Positions 35,532-47,247 of a stretch of DNA of 64,000 nt are shown here, piece by piece. Position 1 is the stretch's first letter; every line of letters begins with the position of its first letter. Below the pieces are notes generated by a model. It ran no database searches, was not told the DNA's origin, and saw only the letters and a list, made by a program, of their open reading frames with translations. Origin of the DNA: Tulasnella sp. 424 (Eukaryota > Basidiomycota > Agaricomycetes > Cantharellales > Tulasnellaceae); NCBI GenBank assembly GCA_019633425.1, contig WSUB01000013.1, forward strand, positions 186,001-250,000, read 5' to 3'. The position numbers and the translations under genes are program-made.

Positions 35532-37001
35532 TTAGAAGTCCTTCCAATCGTCATCGTCATCATCCTGTGCTGCAGGCTTCTTCGAAGCCGGGGTGGTGGC
35601 TGTTGCAGAAGCCGACCCAGAGGCTTTTCCCGGCTGATCGGATTTACTAGCAGCCATCTGCCGCTCAAAAAAGTCGTCATCATCGTCGTCCTTGTCCCAA
35701 TCGTCATTTCCAGAGTGAGACTCCACCGTGGAGTAGGTACCTCTCGTAGAAGGGCCTACGAACGTATCCCTTGCCTTTCCAGCGACGTCAACACCAAATT
35801 GGTTCTTGCCCCAGTCATTAGCCCCAGCCGCAACTTCTACAGCCTTCTTGCTAGCCTGAGAAACATAACCCGCCGCAGTGGCTCTCAGCGTGGGGTCCAT
35901 GGCTTTCTCCATTCCGGGTTGGATGAGATTTTCATTAACCGCTTTCCCGGCACCCGCTGCCACGGCAGCGAACAGGCTCCAGCCCTTGCTTAATGCTTTG
36001 AGGGGGTCGCGCTGAAGTTCTTCTAGTGTCGGCGCGTTTGCGGAGGAGATTCCATATGAGGGGTGCTGAGACGCTGGTTCTGGGGTGGGGGTAGACCCAA
36101 AGCCTTCGTACCTGCCCCCTTGGCTTGGAGGAACACCTGCCGGCCTTGATGCATTAGACTAGCAGCAGATATTTTTAAAGTCAGCTCCATTAATTTTATG
36201 TCAGACGACCGATCATCAACCCTTGACTTGCCTGACCCAGATTGGCGAAGTAGGCTTCCTTTGCCGCTTTCTCGTCGTCATCAACAAAAACAGGGTCATC
36301 GTCGGTGGCTTGACGCCGAGTCGAAGAAGATTGAGAAGAAGATATCGGTTTGCTCGCTCGCGATTTTCTTTGGCCTGAGGCCTCAGCCGAGCCGGCTGGA
36401 GGAGGCGAGGACGGCGACCACGCGACACCTTCAACCTCCGCATTTAACTGGCGACAAATTGGACGATGCCGTTAGTGACCGAGAAGCGTGGCTGATCCGT
36501 ACGGCAATTAAAGATGTCAAGTGACCTTTTCACGATATTGGGAAGCGGCCCAGGTCTGATAAAGCTCGGAGGGCGGCATGCCTTGGATATAACCACCCTC
36601 GGCTGGATAGGCCTTCATGAAGGCCTTAAAGGGCAAGTTGCCGCCCAATCTCATTTTCCGAAGTTGGTCTTCCTTCCACGTGTCCATTGTAAGGGACCGG
36701 ACGAAGGCGAAACCTCGATGCTGATGGCAGTATGATTTTGGATCAGCGGGGCCATCGATGGAAAGATGGGGGGCAGACACACCACGCCAGCACAAGTCAA
36801 GCAGACAAAAACCGCATAGCTCAGAGATGCCCACTGGGGATTTGGCGCCCCACAGTCGCAGCAGTCTGTATGTGTGCAGGAGACGATGAGCCTCAGTTGA
36901 CGAGTAGAATCGCACAAGACGTGTGCAAACTGACCCTTGTTTCCGAGATCTTCCCGTCTCATGAGCTCGAGTAGCTCTTGCTTAGCATATGCTTCCGTCA
37001 T
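35532..37001 (-). CDS. GCS1: ADP-ribosylation factor GTPase-activating protein (Gcs1/ArfGAP1 type)
   Basis: ArfGAP1-type proteins trigger GTP hydrolysis by Arf on Golgi membranes during COPI trafficking. Exons 37001-36935 and 36865-36783 give NKDCCDCGAPNPQWASLSYA with FVCLTCAGV, a C-x2-C-x16-C-x2-C zinc finger. The next exon, starting 36720, reads HRGFAFVRSLTMD, so the arginine finger is kept. Relatives have about four more residues here (HRGxGVHxSxVRS). Downstream are WKEDQLRKMRLGGN, a Ser-rich linker, amphipathic ALPS-like segments (GWSLFAAVAAGAGKAVNE, AAGYVSQASKKAVEVAAG) and a C-terminal acidic tail ending DDDDDDWKDF. Alternative in-frame ATGs at 37118 and 37157 would lengthen the N-terminus. 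Confidence 0.87.
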
Positions 37002-37131
37002 AGGTGTCGCTCTAGTTACGATGGAATTCGTAGTCGTCGTCTTGGTCGTCGGAAGGGAGCAGGTGGTGGAACAGGTGGCAGGACAGGTGATTTGCCGGCG
37101 ATTGGTCTGGTGGCTCATCAGCTGGACCCTT

Positions 37132-37603
37132 TCACAAGAGGCCAGATTCGAGATCACTCAAACTGGCCAGAGGCACTTGTAGAGAGCGGGCCAGATCTAA
37201 CGCCAGGATAGACTTGGGGGTCGAGTGCGTCATAGCAAGCGGCCGCAGAGGGTCCACGACGGTCCTCGAGAACTCCTTTGGGCAAGAGTCCACCAGCACC
37301 CGCGCTTTAGAATTTGATGTGGCTCTCGTACACGCAGCTGGATCCAAGGTACACCCTCTCGTGACGAAGCCTTTTGATTGAATACTTTTCTCCCCCGCTG
37401 AATTCCTAGTTGGCTGTTAGTTCGGCTCTCTTCTCTCACGTCAGTTTTCCAGGCGGCCTGCACGCATGCATCCTCACTAAGTTCACTCCCCGCTTGAAGC
37501 AGGTTGAAACCCAAATCCTCGGCCCACGAGTTCAAAGCAGAAGTACCTGGAATCTGATTACGAGCCTAAATAACGCGAGGCGGTGAATTGTTCGTTCCGC
37601 CAT
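37132..37603 (-). CDS. Unresolved small spliced gene
   Basis: Several overlapping frames are open on the minus strand between VelB and the ArfGAP gene, but I cannot assign a family. One segment reads ARNQIPGTSALNSWAEDLGF and then SELSEDACVQAAWKTD. It is followed by GTGAGA, an AACTAAC branch-like motif and CTAG, which would be a 34-nt intron. Reading on gives EFSGGEKYSIKRLRHERVYL and a stop about 15 codons later. An alternative path reads TSNSKARVLVDSCPKEF and ends DLARSLQVPLASLSDLESGL. A short ATG-led exon (MAERTIHRLALFRLVIRFQ) at 37603 ends in CAG/GT. The location suggests a real compact gene; the model is uncertain. Confidence 0.35.
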
Positions 37604-38095
37604 AACGTGTGCTGAGATCAGATCTCTGGCCGCGTTTCCTAAGGGCGGCCCAAAGCTCCTTTCCCTTGGGTTCCAGCAATCACCTTCACCGTGCACCGCT
37701 CCTTCTCAAAGCATCAATCCCCAGTCAACGACGACCCTCTGTCGCCGGAAACCACACAACCCCCATTTTCGGGATCTGAGAGCAGACCTGGTCACCGACC
37801 TCGATCACACCTACCGAGCACCGTGTGCACGACTTCCAGACGCAAGTTCCAGACTTGGTTTTTTTTTCGAGCTCCCCGTTGTGCATAGTGTGGCACAAGT
37901 CGTTGCTATTTAACCCACCTCGGTTTCTACGATCATCATCTCAATCACCTACAATCGTCCAGCGGACTATTAAGCGCACCATCGAACCTTGGCATTTTGC
38001 AAAGTCTTTGAACATCTTCCTTTACATCCGTTCCTCGTTTTCAACAAAGGCCTATTCCCCTGTTTACTCCACACTCAACGACGCAGGCCTCATCA
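37604..38095. promoter_or_regulatory. Promoter and 5' leader region of VelB
   Basis: About 490 bp upstream of the VelB start. It is C- and T-rich toward the ATG, as in fungal leaders. No supported upstream ORF or repeat. Confidence 0.45.
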
Positions 38096-39993
38096 ATGGC
38101 ATCTCAGCAATTCGACCCATCGCATACAACTCCAACACCTAGCGGAGGAGCTGGCTCTTCCGGGGACCCCTTTCAGTGGGGAAAGTGGCATAAGATCGAG
38201 TACGTCGGTGCTCCCTTGAAAGAAAATTCAACCTAACCACAGTGGCACATCCGTCCAGGAACCAACTTAGGCATTATTCGCTGGAAGTAGTACAGCATCC
38301 GATACGCGCTCGGATGTGTGGATTTGGCGATAAGTGAGTTCCCGTTGCTGATGGGCCCCGAAATTCATCATTTGTTCGGCGTTGCCTCGATGCGTCGATC
38401 GGCGGCACATGTTGAGTACCTGCGACAACCGCGCTCGTTCCTTGGTCCCGCCACTCGGCCCCACCACCTCCTCTGTGTATTTCGCGTCTGACGCTAAACC
38501 GTTAATGCAGGGACCGCCGCCCTCTGGCCCCCGCGGCCATCGCCAAGATGATAACTCGCGACGAGCAAGGCCAGGTGCTTGACCCTGAGTGCGTTCTCAA
38601 ACTAACTTCGGGTGTTGTGAAACAAGATATCACATAATTGACCTCCGAAAACCTTCTCGGCATCTCTGGCTTTTACTTTAGTGACATCGAGATCGATTTC
38701 TTCCTCGTGACCTGCGACCTGTGGTCCGCCGATGGCCGGGTGGAAGTCAATCTCGTCCGCAATCCGGCATCTGCTGCAGCCAGTCGTCGGCGCAAGGACC
38801 ACTCCTCTGTCGGTGGCAACTCTGACGATGCAGAGTATGGTGCTGCCGGCTCTTCCCGGGGCAGCGTACGTGCAGTTTTCTAGCTCTATGTCGCCCAGTC
38901 TGTTCCTAAACGGCGCCGCTCGAACAGGAACCTTACCAACCAAAGCCTCCAATGACGCCAGATGCTATGACTCCCAACTGGAATCAGCAAGGATACCCAG
39001 GTGCGCCTCCTCAGCAGCAACCATGGATAGCTCCCAGTGGTGCGTTATTTCCATTTCCAGCGTTACCTTGCGCTTGGGGAGGGCTGGACCCTGACGATCG
39101 GCGATTTACATTTAGGTCAGTACCCGAGCTACCCAGACAGCTCTTACGGTGGCCAGAACGTGCCAGCTTGGAACCAAGAGTCCCAAATGGCAGGGGTGCA
39201 AACGATGCAAGGGTACGATCCCAGGACATCATCCTACCCGATCCCGAGCCAACCGGCGGCGACGCCTCAAGTCATGCAAGTCCCGTCGTCCAACCGACCT
39301 AAGGAGGACAAGAGCGATTATACGAGGACGCTGGTCGGTCCCCTGACGGCAAACGCAGCTCGATTGCTGGACGACAAGAAGCAGCCGGGTATATTCTTTA
39401 CATTCCAGGATCTCAGTGTCAGGACAGAAGGTAACTCCCCTATAAACCCTACAAGGACTTGATCTAACGCGCTGCAATCCTCCACGTAATAGGGACTTTC
39501 CGATTGAGATTGAGGTTGATGAACGTTGGAGCGTGAGTCTTTTATTGCTATCTCGCATCTGGGCTGAAATTTGACCTGTTTCACGGCCTGACCAGACCTT
39601 CTATGGCAAACCGAGGAGCTCCCCGCGTCACCGAAGAGGTCTCTCCTGTGCTGGCACAGACATTCACGGAACCGTTCACGGTTTACTCAGCCAAGAAGTT
39701 CCCCGGAGTACCGCCGATGACGGCTCTGTCCCTCGAGTTCGGCAAGCAAGGTATGCGAATGTTTACGAGGGGATTTTGCTTTTTACAACGGGGAGTGCTG
39801 AAATTACATCTACTCATTTTACAGGGCAGAAACTACCTTTGGTAGGTATCCTCTAATATAAGTAACCGAAATACCAGCTGCTAACTAAGGCGGGGTTTTA
39901 TTGTAGCGCAATCGACCAGGTTCTTCAGGCAAAGGCCGACGGGGTTCGGACGAAGACGTGTCTGGAGCGGAGAGCGATGGAGGAGCCGAATAG
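38096..39993 (+). CDS. velB: Velvet family regulator VelB
   Basis: VelB is an NF-kB-like fungal transcription regulator that dimerises with VeA or VosA to control development, light response and secondary metabolism. Ten in-phase exons (38096-38199, 38271-38333, 38511-38588, 38682-38865, 38928-39039, 39116-39430, 39493-39532, 39596-39750, 39825-39841, 39907-39993) give 384 residues. The velvet domain begins with HYSLEVVQHPIRARMCGFGD, then RRPLAPAAIAKMITRDEQGQ and DIEIDFFLVTCDLWSADGR. It is interrupted by a Pro/Gln/Tyr-rich insertion of about 150 residues and resumes with RTLVGPLTANAARLLDD, GIFFTFQDLSVRTEGTFRL and FTVYSAKKFPGV. This split domain is diagnostic of VelB. One exon is only 17 nt. 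Confidence 0.93.
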
Positions 39994-40125
39994 TTGTTAG
40001 GACCTCTCGTGTCAACGCAGTCATTTGATGAGCTTTACTCGAATGAGAAGTGGTGGATTTGAGCGTGAGACCTTGCAAGTCCGATGGTCCTGTTTTGGTG
40101 TGTGGGCATGTGGAGGGGAGACCCA

Positions 40126-43100
40126 TCACATAGTTGCAGTGCTTTGAGCCTCCGGATCAAATAGGTTCTGCTTTCGGGATGAAGCCCCCACGATTCGGAG
40201 GGAACGAGCGCGGCGCTCAACTGTATGGGGACGTCGTCCTTCTCTGTGCCGCAGAGGACCATTCCGCCGCTTGCGTTTGCGTTCCTGGGGAGCGAGGACC
40301 TTCTTGAACGTCAAAGGGCACTCGTCCCGGATCTTCGCCAAGGTGGCCAATGCAGCCTCCTCTTCACTTCCACGATACATTTCCTCGGACCAACGCTTCG
40401 ACTTGGGGTGAATCATGTGTCCGTGTTGGAGGCGAATAACGACGTTCTTCAAAGCCATTAACGTTGCTGCGGAAGGTCGCCATCGGTTGTGATAACCCGA
40501 GCGCTGCGATATGAACTTCAAAGGCGAAGTGACGTCGCCCGACGCTAAAGCATCAGTCCAAGCCTCTCCCTGCCGCTCCTTGAGCCTCCTCGCTTCGAAT
40601 GCTGCTCTTCGACGGTGCCCGGGCGATCTCCGAGTGCCCGCTATTGTGTTGGCCAGCGCTTCATCGAGGACAATATTGGAGTTTCGGGTCGGTGATTCAA
40701 CTGTCGTGAGGCATCGTTCGACAACTTGGAACGCCTCCAACGGTCGACCTGCTGCGATGAGGGCTACAGCAAAGGTATTCCAATTGGCCGGGGAGTATCC
40801 AAATCCAGCTTGTCGGACGCTATCCCATACTTTTATCACTGTGCCATGAGCGCCGGCAGCGACCAAAGCATCTAGATAGGTTGAGAGAGGTATTGAAAGA
40901 ATGTGACGCCGAGTTATTTGGGGAGGGTCGGTTTGAAAGTCTCCTCTATGTTCGAATGCCTCGTCTTGAGCTTTGTAGAAGATTTCCTCCCATACAGCCT
41001 TGGCTGCGCTGATGTTTCCTACGCGCCGATAGGCATCAAGAAGGATGGACAGGGACAGGAGGGAGGGTTCGCCTCCAGCCTGGATGAGCTTCTGGTGCAA
41101 TTCCTTTACAGCGTCTGGCTTGTGCCTCAGCGCTTGGGTTTGCATTATTGGCAACAACACTCTCTCCAGCCGGATTGCCCGACTGCGGTCATCCTCCTCC
41201 GACTGCTGTTCTGCTCCATGGCGGCCTCGCTGCCTCATCGATACGGCTCGTGGAAATAGGGTCCGCAAGATTCTCCTCCGCAGGCGCCGGGGTAGACGGT
41301 TGGCAGCTTGTAATACGATAGGCGCTGATACGTCATCCCAAGCCTGGTGCAGCATTCCACCTTGAGCGTAGAGTGCTTTGGTCTCGCGCCAATGTCCTGC
41401 ATTGAGGAAACCAGCTAATACGATCGCCACCGCCCGAGGCTCCAGGGCGAGACCAGAGCTAGGGTCTGCTGATTTCTCTCGAAGTTCTTGCAAGAGGCTT
41501 GCCGCTTCCCGTAACCGACCTGCGTCTGTCGCGGACCGAATGACATGGATGTACATCGAAGTCGATGGCTTGACGCCGTACTGGGGGAGCTTCTGGCGGA
41601 AGAATTCCTCGACAGTTGGGAACGGAACTCCCATCGCGACGTAAGCCATAAGAAGGCTGTCGAGTACGAATGGTGAGGATAGACTTGTGGCGCACTTGGA
41701 GTCGTCTTGGAGATCTTCGAACAGCCGGGTTACAGCCTCCCAACTCTCCGTCGACACATATGCCATAATCAACGCATGAAAGAGCCGTCCATCAAATCGC
41801 ACCCCATTCTCCAAGGCCTGGTTCGCCATGCGCTCTGCGGAAATTGCATCCTCCCTGCGGGCGTACATCGAAATGACGATAGTGTAGGTGCGAACGTCTT
41901 TCTGCACCCCACTCATTTCCATCATTTGCAGCAATCTATTAACTCCCTCGATATCGTCACGCCGGGCCAGCCCCGAGAGCAAGGCGTTGTACATCGCAGT
42001 ATCTGGCGGAATGCCTTGAAGGAGCGTTTGCCGAAACACTGCGACCATCTGCGCTTCGTTTCGCCTTGCACCATGGATCGATTGGGTGGCTTGCAAAAGG
42101 GCTTTCCTCTTCTCATCCTCCGTCATCCGAGCGCCCAGACTCGCATTTGGCTGTGAGCCCGATGCTGAGGTAACGGGTAGGGATTCAGCCTGAGTGTTGA
42201 GTGTTTCCTGAGCTACGCCTTTCTCTGCGAGGATGGATCGAAGCTGTTTCTCCGTCAACGAGTTTCTTGCTTGGATGGCTAAGTCCAGCGCCTTTTGAAG
42301 CTGCAGCACTTCCCGCGCCCGCAATACTTCGGTCTCGAGGGCTAACAGTGAGGAGGCTTCTTGGACCAAAGCATCACCCAGGAGCGCACGTATCACCTCC
42401 AACCGCAATGAGAACGACAAGTGGAGACCGTGTTCCGCCAAATCGTTGAAGAGGCGCAGGGCCATCTCGCCTTCGCCAGCGCAGCAATGCGATCGAGCGA
42501 ACATGGAAATGAGGCATTGCTGGTGATTTTTGTTCATCCACCAGTCCGCCGTCATCCAACTGCGCACTTCTGACAAGGGCACCCTTCGTGCAACGTTGAG
42601 GGCTTCCAAAAAGACTGCCCTTGCGTGGCCGTTGGCGAGGGTTGGAGATGGTAAGAAGTCGGTTTGGGTGTTTGGGCTGAAGAAACTCCAATGGGCGTTG
42701 ACGTGCTCGAGGGCCTCGCGGGGATGTCTGCCTGTGACCCGTTGCATTAAGATAACGCAACAAATGACCTCCAGAATCCTCTCGAGCCTCCCAACGTTGT
42801 CGGGGCTGGTATCCTTGGCGTCACTTCTTTGAAGTCTTCCTAGTGCTGCTGGTGAGACGTGATGGCCGCGAAAAGCATTAATTTCCAGCTGCCAGCAGTG
42901 AAGGCGGTGCTTGGCCGACTGGTTGGAATTTGCCTTCCATCTCCAACTCCGTAGAAGTCTTGCCATGTGTTCCGCCACTCGGGTTAAATTCCCCTTTAAC
43001 TCGGGTTCTAGCGTCGGCGCTTGTAGGGACCGCATAGCCCGGTCGCGAAGCGCATTTACCACTCGCCCTTCCCCCCGAAGCTGAGCCGGTGTAGCTGATT

Positions 43101-43622
43101 CTAACATCCGAAGGGCAGATGAGAGGTCCCTTGCACGGGTGATTTGGAGGACGAAGGCGGTGGTCTCATCCGAGCCGTGAACCGGATCCTTTACTGATGG
43201 AGGCTTCGGAATACGCGACTGCAGCCCCGGGGTCTGGATGACATGAGGGGTGGTTGAGGTGGGCGGAGACGAAGGAAGGTCGGACATGTCGATCGGGCTT
43301 GAAGAACTTGCAGCTGGTGCAGAGGAAGAGGAACTTGAGGTCGAGCTGGATACTGTGGGTTCTGCTCAGAATGTTTCTTTGAAGGGAGCACGGCAGGGAT
43401 CTGGAGCTCACATGACATTTCTGTTTCCGGATGATTGCTCCACTGTTCTAAATCCCTGCGTTGGCGGAGCGGACTGGACGCAGAGCTTGCTGCCCTGGAA
43501 CATGACCCATCGATTGGACTGCTCCGTACCGGTCGCTTGCCGTTCACGATCATGGCACGAAGCGCGTCGGATGCGTTGGAGAGTGTGCCATTGCTTCTTA
43601 GTGCTGTGGCATGCTTGAGCAT
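40126..43622 (-). CDS. Large pentatricopeptide-repeat protein, probably mitochondrial
   Basis: Two exons, 43622-43412 and 43364-40126, give 1149 residues. The first exon supplies a basic, Ser/Ala-rich N-terminus (MLKHATALRSNG with SSASSPLRQRRDLEQ) that suits a mitochondrial presequence. A Ser/Pro-rich stretch and long helical region follow. PPR units are clearest around residues 500-700, for example DTAMYNALLSGLARRDDIEG with VNRLLQMMEMSGVQKDVRTY and TIVISMYARREDAISAERMA, and again near the C-terminus (SLLSLSILLDAYRRVGNISA and WNTFAVALIAAGRPLEAFQV). Such proteins bind organellar RNA in processing or translation. The splice joining exon 1 uses GTGAGC and a CTGAG acceptor in phase; without it the protein would start at the Met at 43287. 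It converges on VelB. Confidence 0.82.
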
Positions 43623-43991
43623 TCGGTGAGGGAAGGCAGAAATCTAACAGCAAATCAAGGAAAGAGTTCAATTAGAGTTAATCTAAGCGTCACCGATGGA
43701 GATCGTCTCCGAACCAACCTAGAATCAGTCGTTCGCAACTCGATGGTGGCCGAAATGTGACCGGAAGTCCGCGCGTAGAACGAACAGGCACCTTCTCACG
43801 CCTGCACAAACCAAGACAAGCTGCAAGGCCGCGGCATGTATTTCCGACTCCCCTATATCCTTCTCGAAATCCCTTCGTCTTTGTAAAATAAGAGGGCCAC
43901 AGTGAGAAAGCTTTTGAAATGCATAGGCCTGCTTTGTATATAGCTCACACGGAGACATCAGCTCAGACACCCACTCCTCAAAACTTCGAAA

Positions 43992-44624
43992 ATGTCCCAG
44001 ACACCTAAACCAGAGCACGAGGTCATCTTGGTAGAATCATCAGACAAGGAGTTGACCCAGCAATGCATTGACGTCCGCATTAGAGGTGGGTGATCCCCCC
44101 GACATGGGTCTTTAGGAGTTACCTGAAACGCTGCACTTGCGTAGTCTTCACCGACGAACAAGGATTCCCTCTCGAAACAGAAATCGACGAGTAAGCCTCG
44201 TGATGTCTTTTTGGATTTAGCGAGACTAAATTGGCATAAGATACGACAAAGGAGACGCATCGGTGCACTTCCTTCTGCGCCTCCTCCCGTCGCTGGAGCC
44301 GATTGGGTGCATCCGACTGGTAAAAGCGAAAGGAAAGATCGGGAGGCTCTGCGTGTTGAAAGAGTATAGGAAATATGGGTTTGGTCGCGACCTAATGAAC
44401 AAATGCCACGAACTTGCAGCTACCAAGCTGGGTACCAGGGAGTTCCAGCTGCATTCTCAAATCCCGGTCATCCCTTTCTATGCCAAGTACGTGTATGCGC
44501 GATTCTACATTCCACATGCTAGTTTAAAGCTCGGTTCAGGCTCGGCTATGTTCCCGTCGGCGACCAGTTCGACGAAGAAGGAGCACCACACCAGAAGATG
44601 GTCCTCACCCTGCCAAGTACTTGA
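43992..44624 (+). CDS. GNAT-family N-acetyltransferase
   Basis: Exons 43992-44085, 44145-44190, 44241-44486 and 44540-44624 give 156 residues. The order of features fits the small GNAT fold: CIDVRIRVFTDEQGFPLETE, SVHFLLRLL, PIGCIRLVKAKGKIGRLCVL, then the acetyl-CoA-binding segment EYRKYGFGRDLMNKCHE (R-x-x-G-x-G). FYAKLGYVPVGDQFDEEGAPHQKM ends the fold. VFTDEQGF plus the terminal GxxFxEEGxPH motif is like ElaA/YjcF-type acetyltransferases. The substrate is unknown. A short divergent spacer (about 370 bp) separates it from the PPR gene. Confidence 0.85.
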
Positions 44625-44854
44625 TTACGGCCGAAAGGCGACATAAACAATAGAAGTAAATATCAAGGAACGTCAAATAGATAAAAAAAAATATTGAGAT
44701 CACATCATGCGTATCGTGAAATCCACCGAAATACCCCAGGAGAACTGTCTACCTATATGAAAACGGGGGTTTGGGACGATCAATCCACCTTGACGTCGGA
44801 CACGCTCTCCGTGTCTAAACCACTCCGAGAATGATTCCCAGCCCTGGCAGAAAT

Positions 44855-46833
44855 CTAGCTTGGTGACCGGCGGCTAACAGTGGTAGCGAACTGTGACTCG
44901 TATTCCGCAAGCTTGGCATCGTATTCCGCTTTCTGGCGCTCAGCTTCTTTGAAGTAAGGCTAACCCACCAACGAATGGTTACATCAGGTGCTCGATCGCT
45001 ATAAGAGCATCCAAAAATTACATACCGCTTTGTCTTCGTCTGACAAGGACCTCCATTTCGCCGCTGCCAACCGACTCTGCTGTGTGGTCTCGGTCTCATC
45101 ACCAAAGATCTCTTTACTCATATCGGGGTCACTTCTAATGGCGGCGAGATACGAGAAATAAGGGCTCATGGGTTTCTTGGGAGCATTTGGGTTCTTCATG
45201 TTCGCCTTGCGGGACTGACCAGCCTTTCGCTGAGCTGCTCGATAAGCGTTCTCGATTTTCACGTCTTCGGGAGTGAGAGTTTTCTGCCACTGAGCGAGCT
45301 CGCGTTTATGCGCGTCTTTGGCTTGCTTGGCGCGCTTGTTGAGAGCCTTCCGAGTGCGACGAATTTAGTGCAAAGAACTTCGTTCAGGAACAAAAGTCGG
45401 CACGAACCTCATGCTCTTCGATGCTAATGTTCTTGTAGGCTGCGGCAGCCGCTTTCGCAATAGCAGTGACGTTGATCTTGCTGTCCGGATTTGTAGACTT
45501 GGCATCCGTTAGGAAGTCAGAGAAGTACATCTGCCACTTAGATTGCGGTGGTTTCGGTGGGTTCAACACGGACTTTTCTGGGGCTATTGAGGCAGGTTGT
45601 GGTTACTCGTCTGGTCTTTCAAAATAAGGGCTCCAATAGAGGACACTGACCTTTCGGTTTCCCTGTCGCCTTCTTTCCGCCCTTAACGGCCCCTTCCTCT
45701 GCCACCTCAGTAGCAGTTTTTCGTTTCCTAGGTTTCTTCACCTCGATTTCGGCAATCGCTTCAGCCTTGAAAGCTTCCTCCTCGTCCTTCACCGACGCAA
45801 AGTCCGCGGCCGTAGTGGCCATACCTCTCGCCAAGATTGAGCCAGGTAGACCGATAGCAGATGCTGGACGCTCCATCATGTGAAGGGATCCGTGAAAGAG
45901 GAAAGGTGAGGCGGATCTACTGCTGAACATTGGAAGGTGGGTGGGGGAGGCGGAATGGTAGAATGCGGGAGAAGGGATGGGGGAACCGTACGAGCTTCCG
46001 GACGCCATCTCGGGTGAACCGGAAGACGAGTCTACCAGCATCGGTGAGCCCATCGGCGACCCAGAGGATATTGCAGAGGATTGAAGTATTGGCGACATCA
46101 TCATGGGGGAGTAAAATGGAGGCGTGTCGATTGGGTACGTTTCTCGGCGAGGGGAAGACGTGAATAGTGCATGGGGAGTCGTGGTCGCCGAAAGGGGTGA
46201 AGCGAAGGAGCGAGCGCGGTGTAGAGCTGGGTGAAATGGTGAACCGGTGTCGAACATCTGTCTTGCAGGGGAAACATGGATTTTTTGCGGTGGCAAGACG
46301 TTGACTTGCTGTTCCCCAGCATCATCGCGACCACCCACAAATGCATCCTTGTCTCTCCCATTCCCCTCCAAGTCCTCCATGCCCCATCTCATTTGAACGC
46401 TACTTCCTGCGCCCGAGTTCCACGACCTCGTAGACACATCTTGCGGTCCCGGCACATCATGTCCAAGGGGTATATTCAACCCTAATCCAGCTTCACTCTC
46501 CCTCCTCGCCTCACCGCCGCTCATTTTCCTCTCGTATCCAGCGTAATCCGTAAATTGCTTGAACTCGTCGGAAATCGAGTGGGGTATTGACGGTGAAGGG
46601 TCCGGTAACCGAACAGGTCGAGGCCGAGCCGGCGAGAACGGGAAATGCGTTACGTCGGACGACATCATCTTGGCTTTGGATGTTTTGGATCTTGATTTGA
46701 CAGGGAACGGACGAGGTGAGGAAGAGGAGCTTGAAGGAGAACAGAGGCCAGGCAGGCGACTAGAGGACGAAGAGGATGCTGAAGCCTCTCGAATCGCGCC
46801 TAAAGAGTCTGTTGTAGCTAGCCTCCGCCACAT
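44855..46833 (-). CDS. Two-HMG-box DNA-binding protein with long Ser/Pro-rich N-terminus
   Basis: Exons 46833-45651, 45583-45408, 45346-45026 and 44959-44855 give 594 residues. The C-terminal 200 residues hold two HMG boxes. Box A covers SKWQMYFSDFLTDAKSTNPD to NISIEEHEALNKRAKQAKDA. Box B covers NAPKKPMSPYFSYLAAIRSD to WRSLSDEDKAPYFKEAERQK. This pair resembles mitochondrial HMG proteins (Abf2/TFAM type). The first ~390 residues are Ser/Pro-rich with many SP sites and no known domain. Inside them, shortly before a Lys-rich KKPRKRK segment, sits MMERPASAIGLPGSILARGM, which looks like an internal presequence. The product may thus be nuclear, mitochondrial, or both by alternative starts. Confidence 0.72.
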
Positions 46834-47247
46834 TTTTTTTGTTTTGATTAATGTTAACCTTCAAACTTGATTAGATAGAAGAGCGGAATGAGGGATGTGA
46901 GAAGTAGCGGCGATATGGGTCGTTGGTCGGTGGACGGATTAGAAGCAAAAAACAACGGAGATTCAAAAAAGTCTCGTGCGTGGCGAATTGGCCCCTGAAT
47001 TTACCGCGATTGACATTGGACGTGCATGTTCTGCGGCACAGCAAGCAAAACGTTGAACCGACAACGTGGTGTAATATTACAAGAGAAGAAAAGGCGAAAT
47101 GAGTGCTAAGCTGTTAGCAACGCTTAGAGGTCGAACGCAATGTGTGAGACGACGCAGGACAACGTTAACGGAAAGAACCGGATAGCATTAAGTCCAAAGC
47201 GACTAAAGAGGTCAGAAACGACAGGGATAACACGCCAATCTCCATGC
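46834..47247. other. Intergenic region between GRIM-19 and the HMG gene
   Basis: About 410 bp, A-rich, lying upstream of the HMG gene and downstream of GRIM-19 (both minus strand). No supported gene or repeat. Confidence 0.45.

Noticed and set aside
43250..43618. Plus-strand ORF of 122 codons opposite the PPR gene start
   Set aside because: It is antisense to the presequence and Ser-rich exon of the PPR gene and has no family match.
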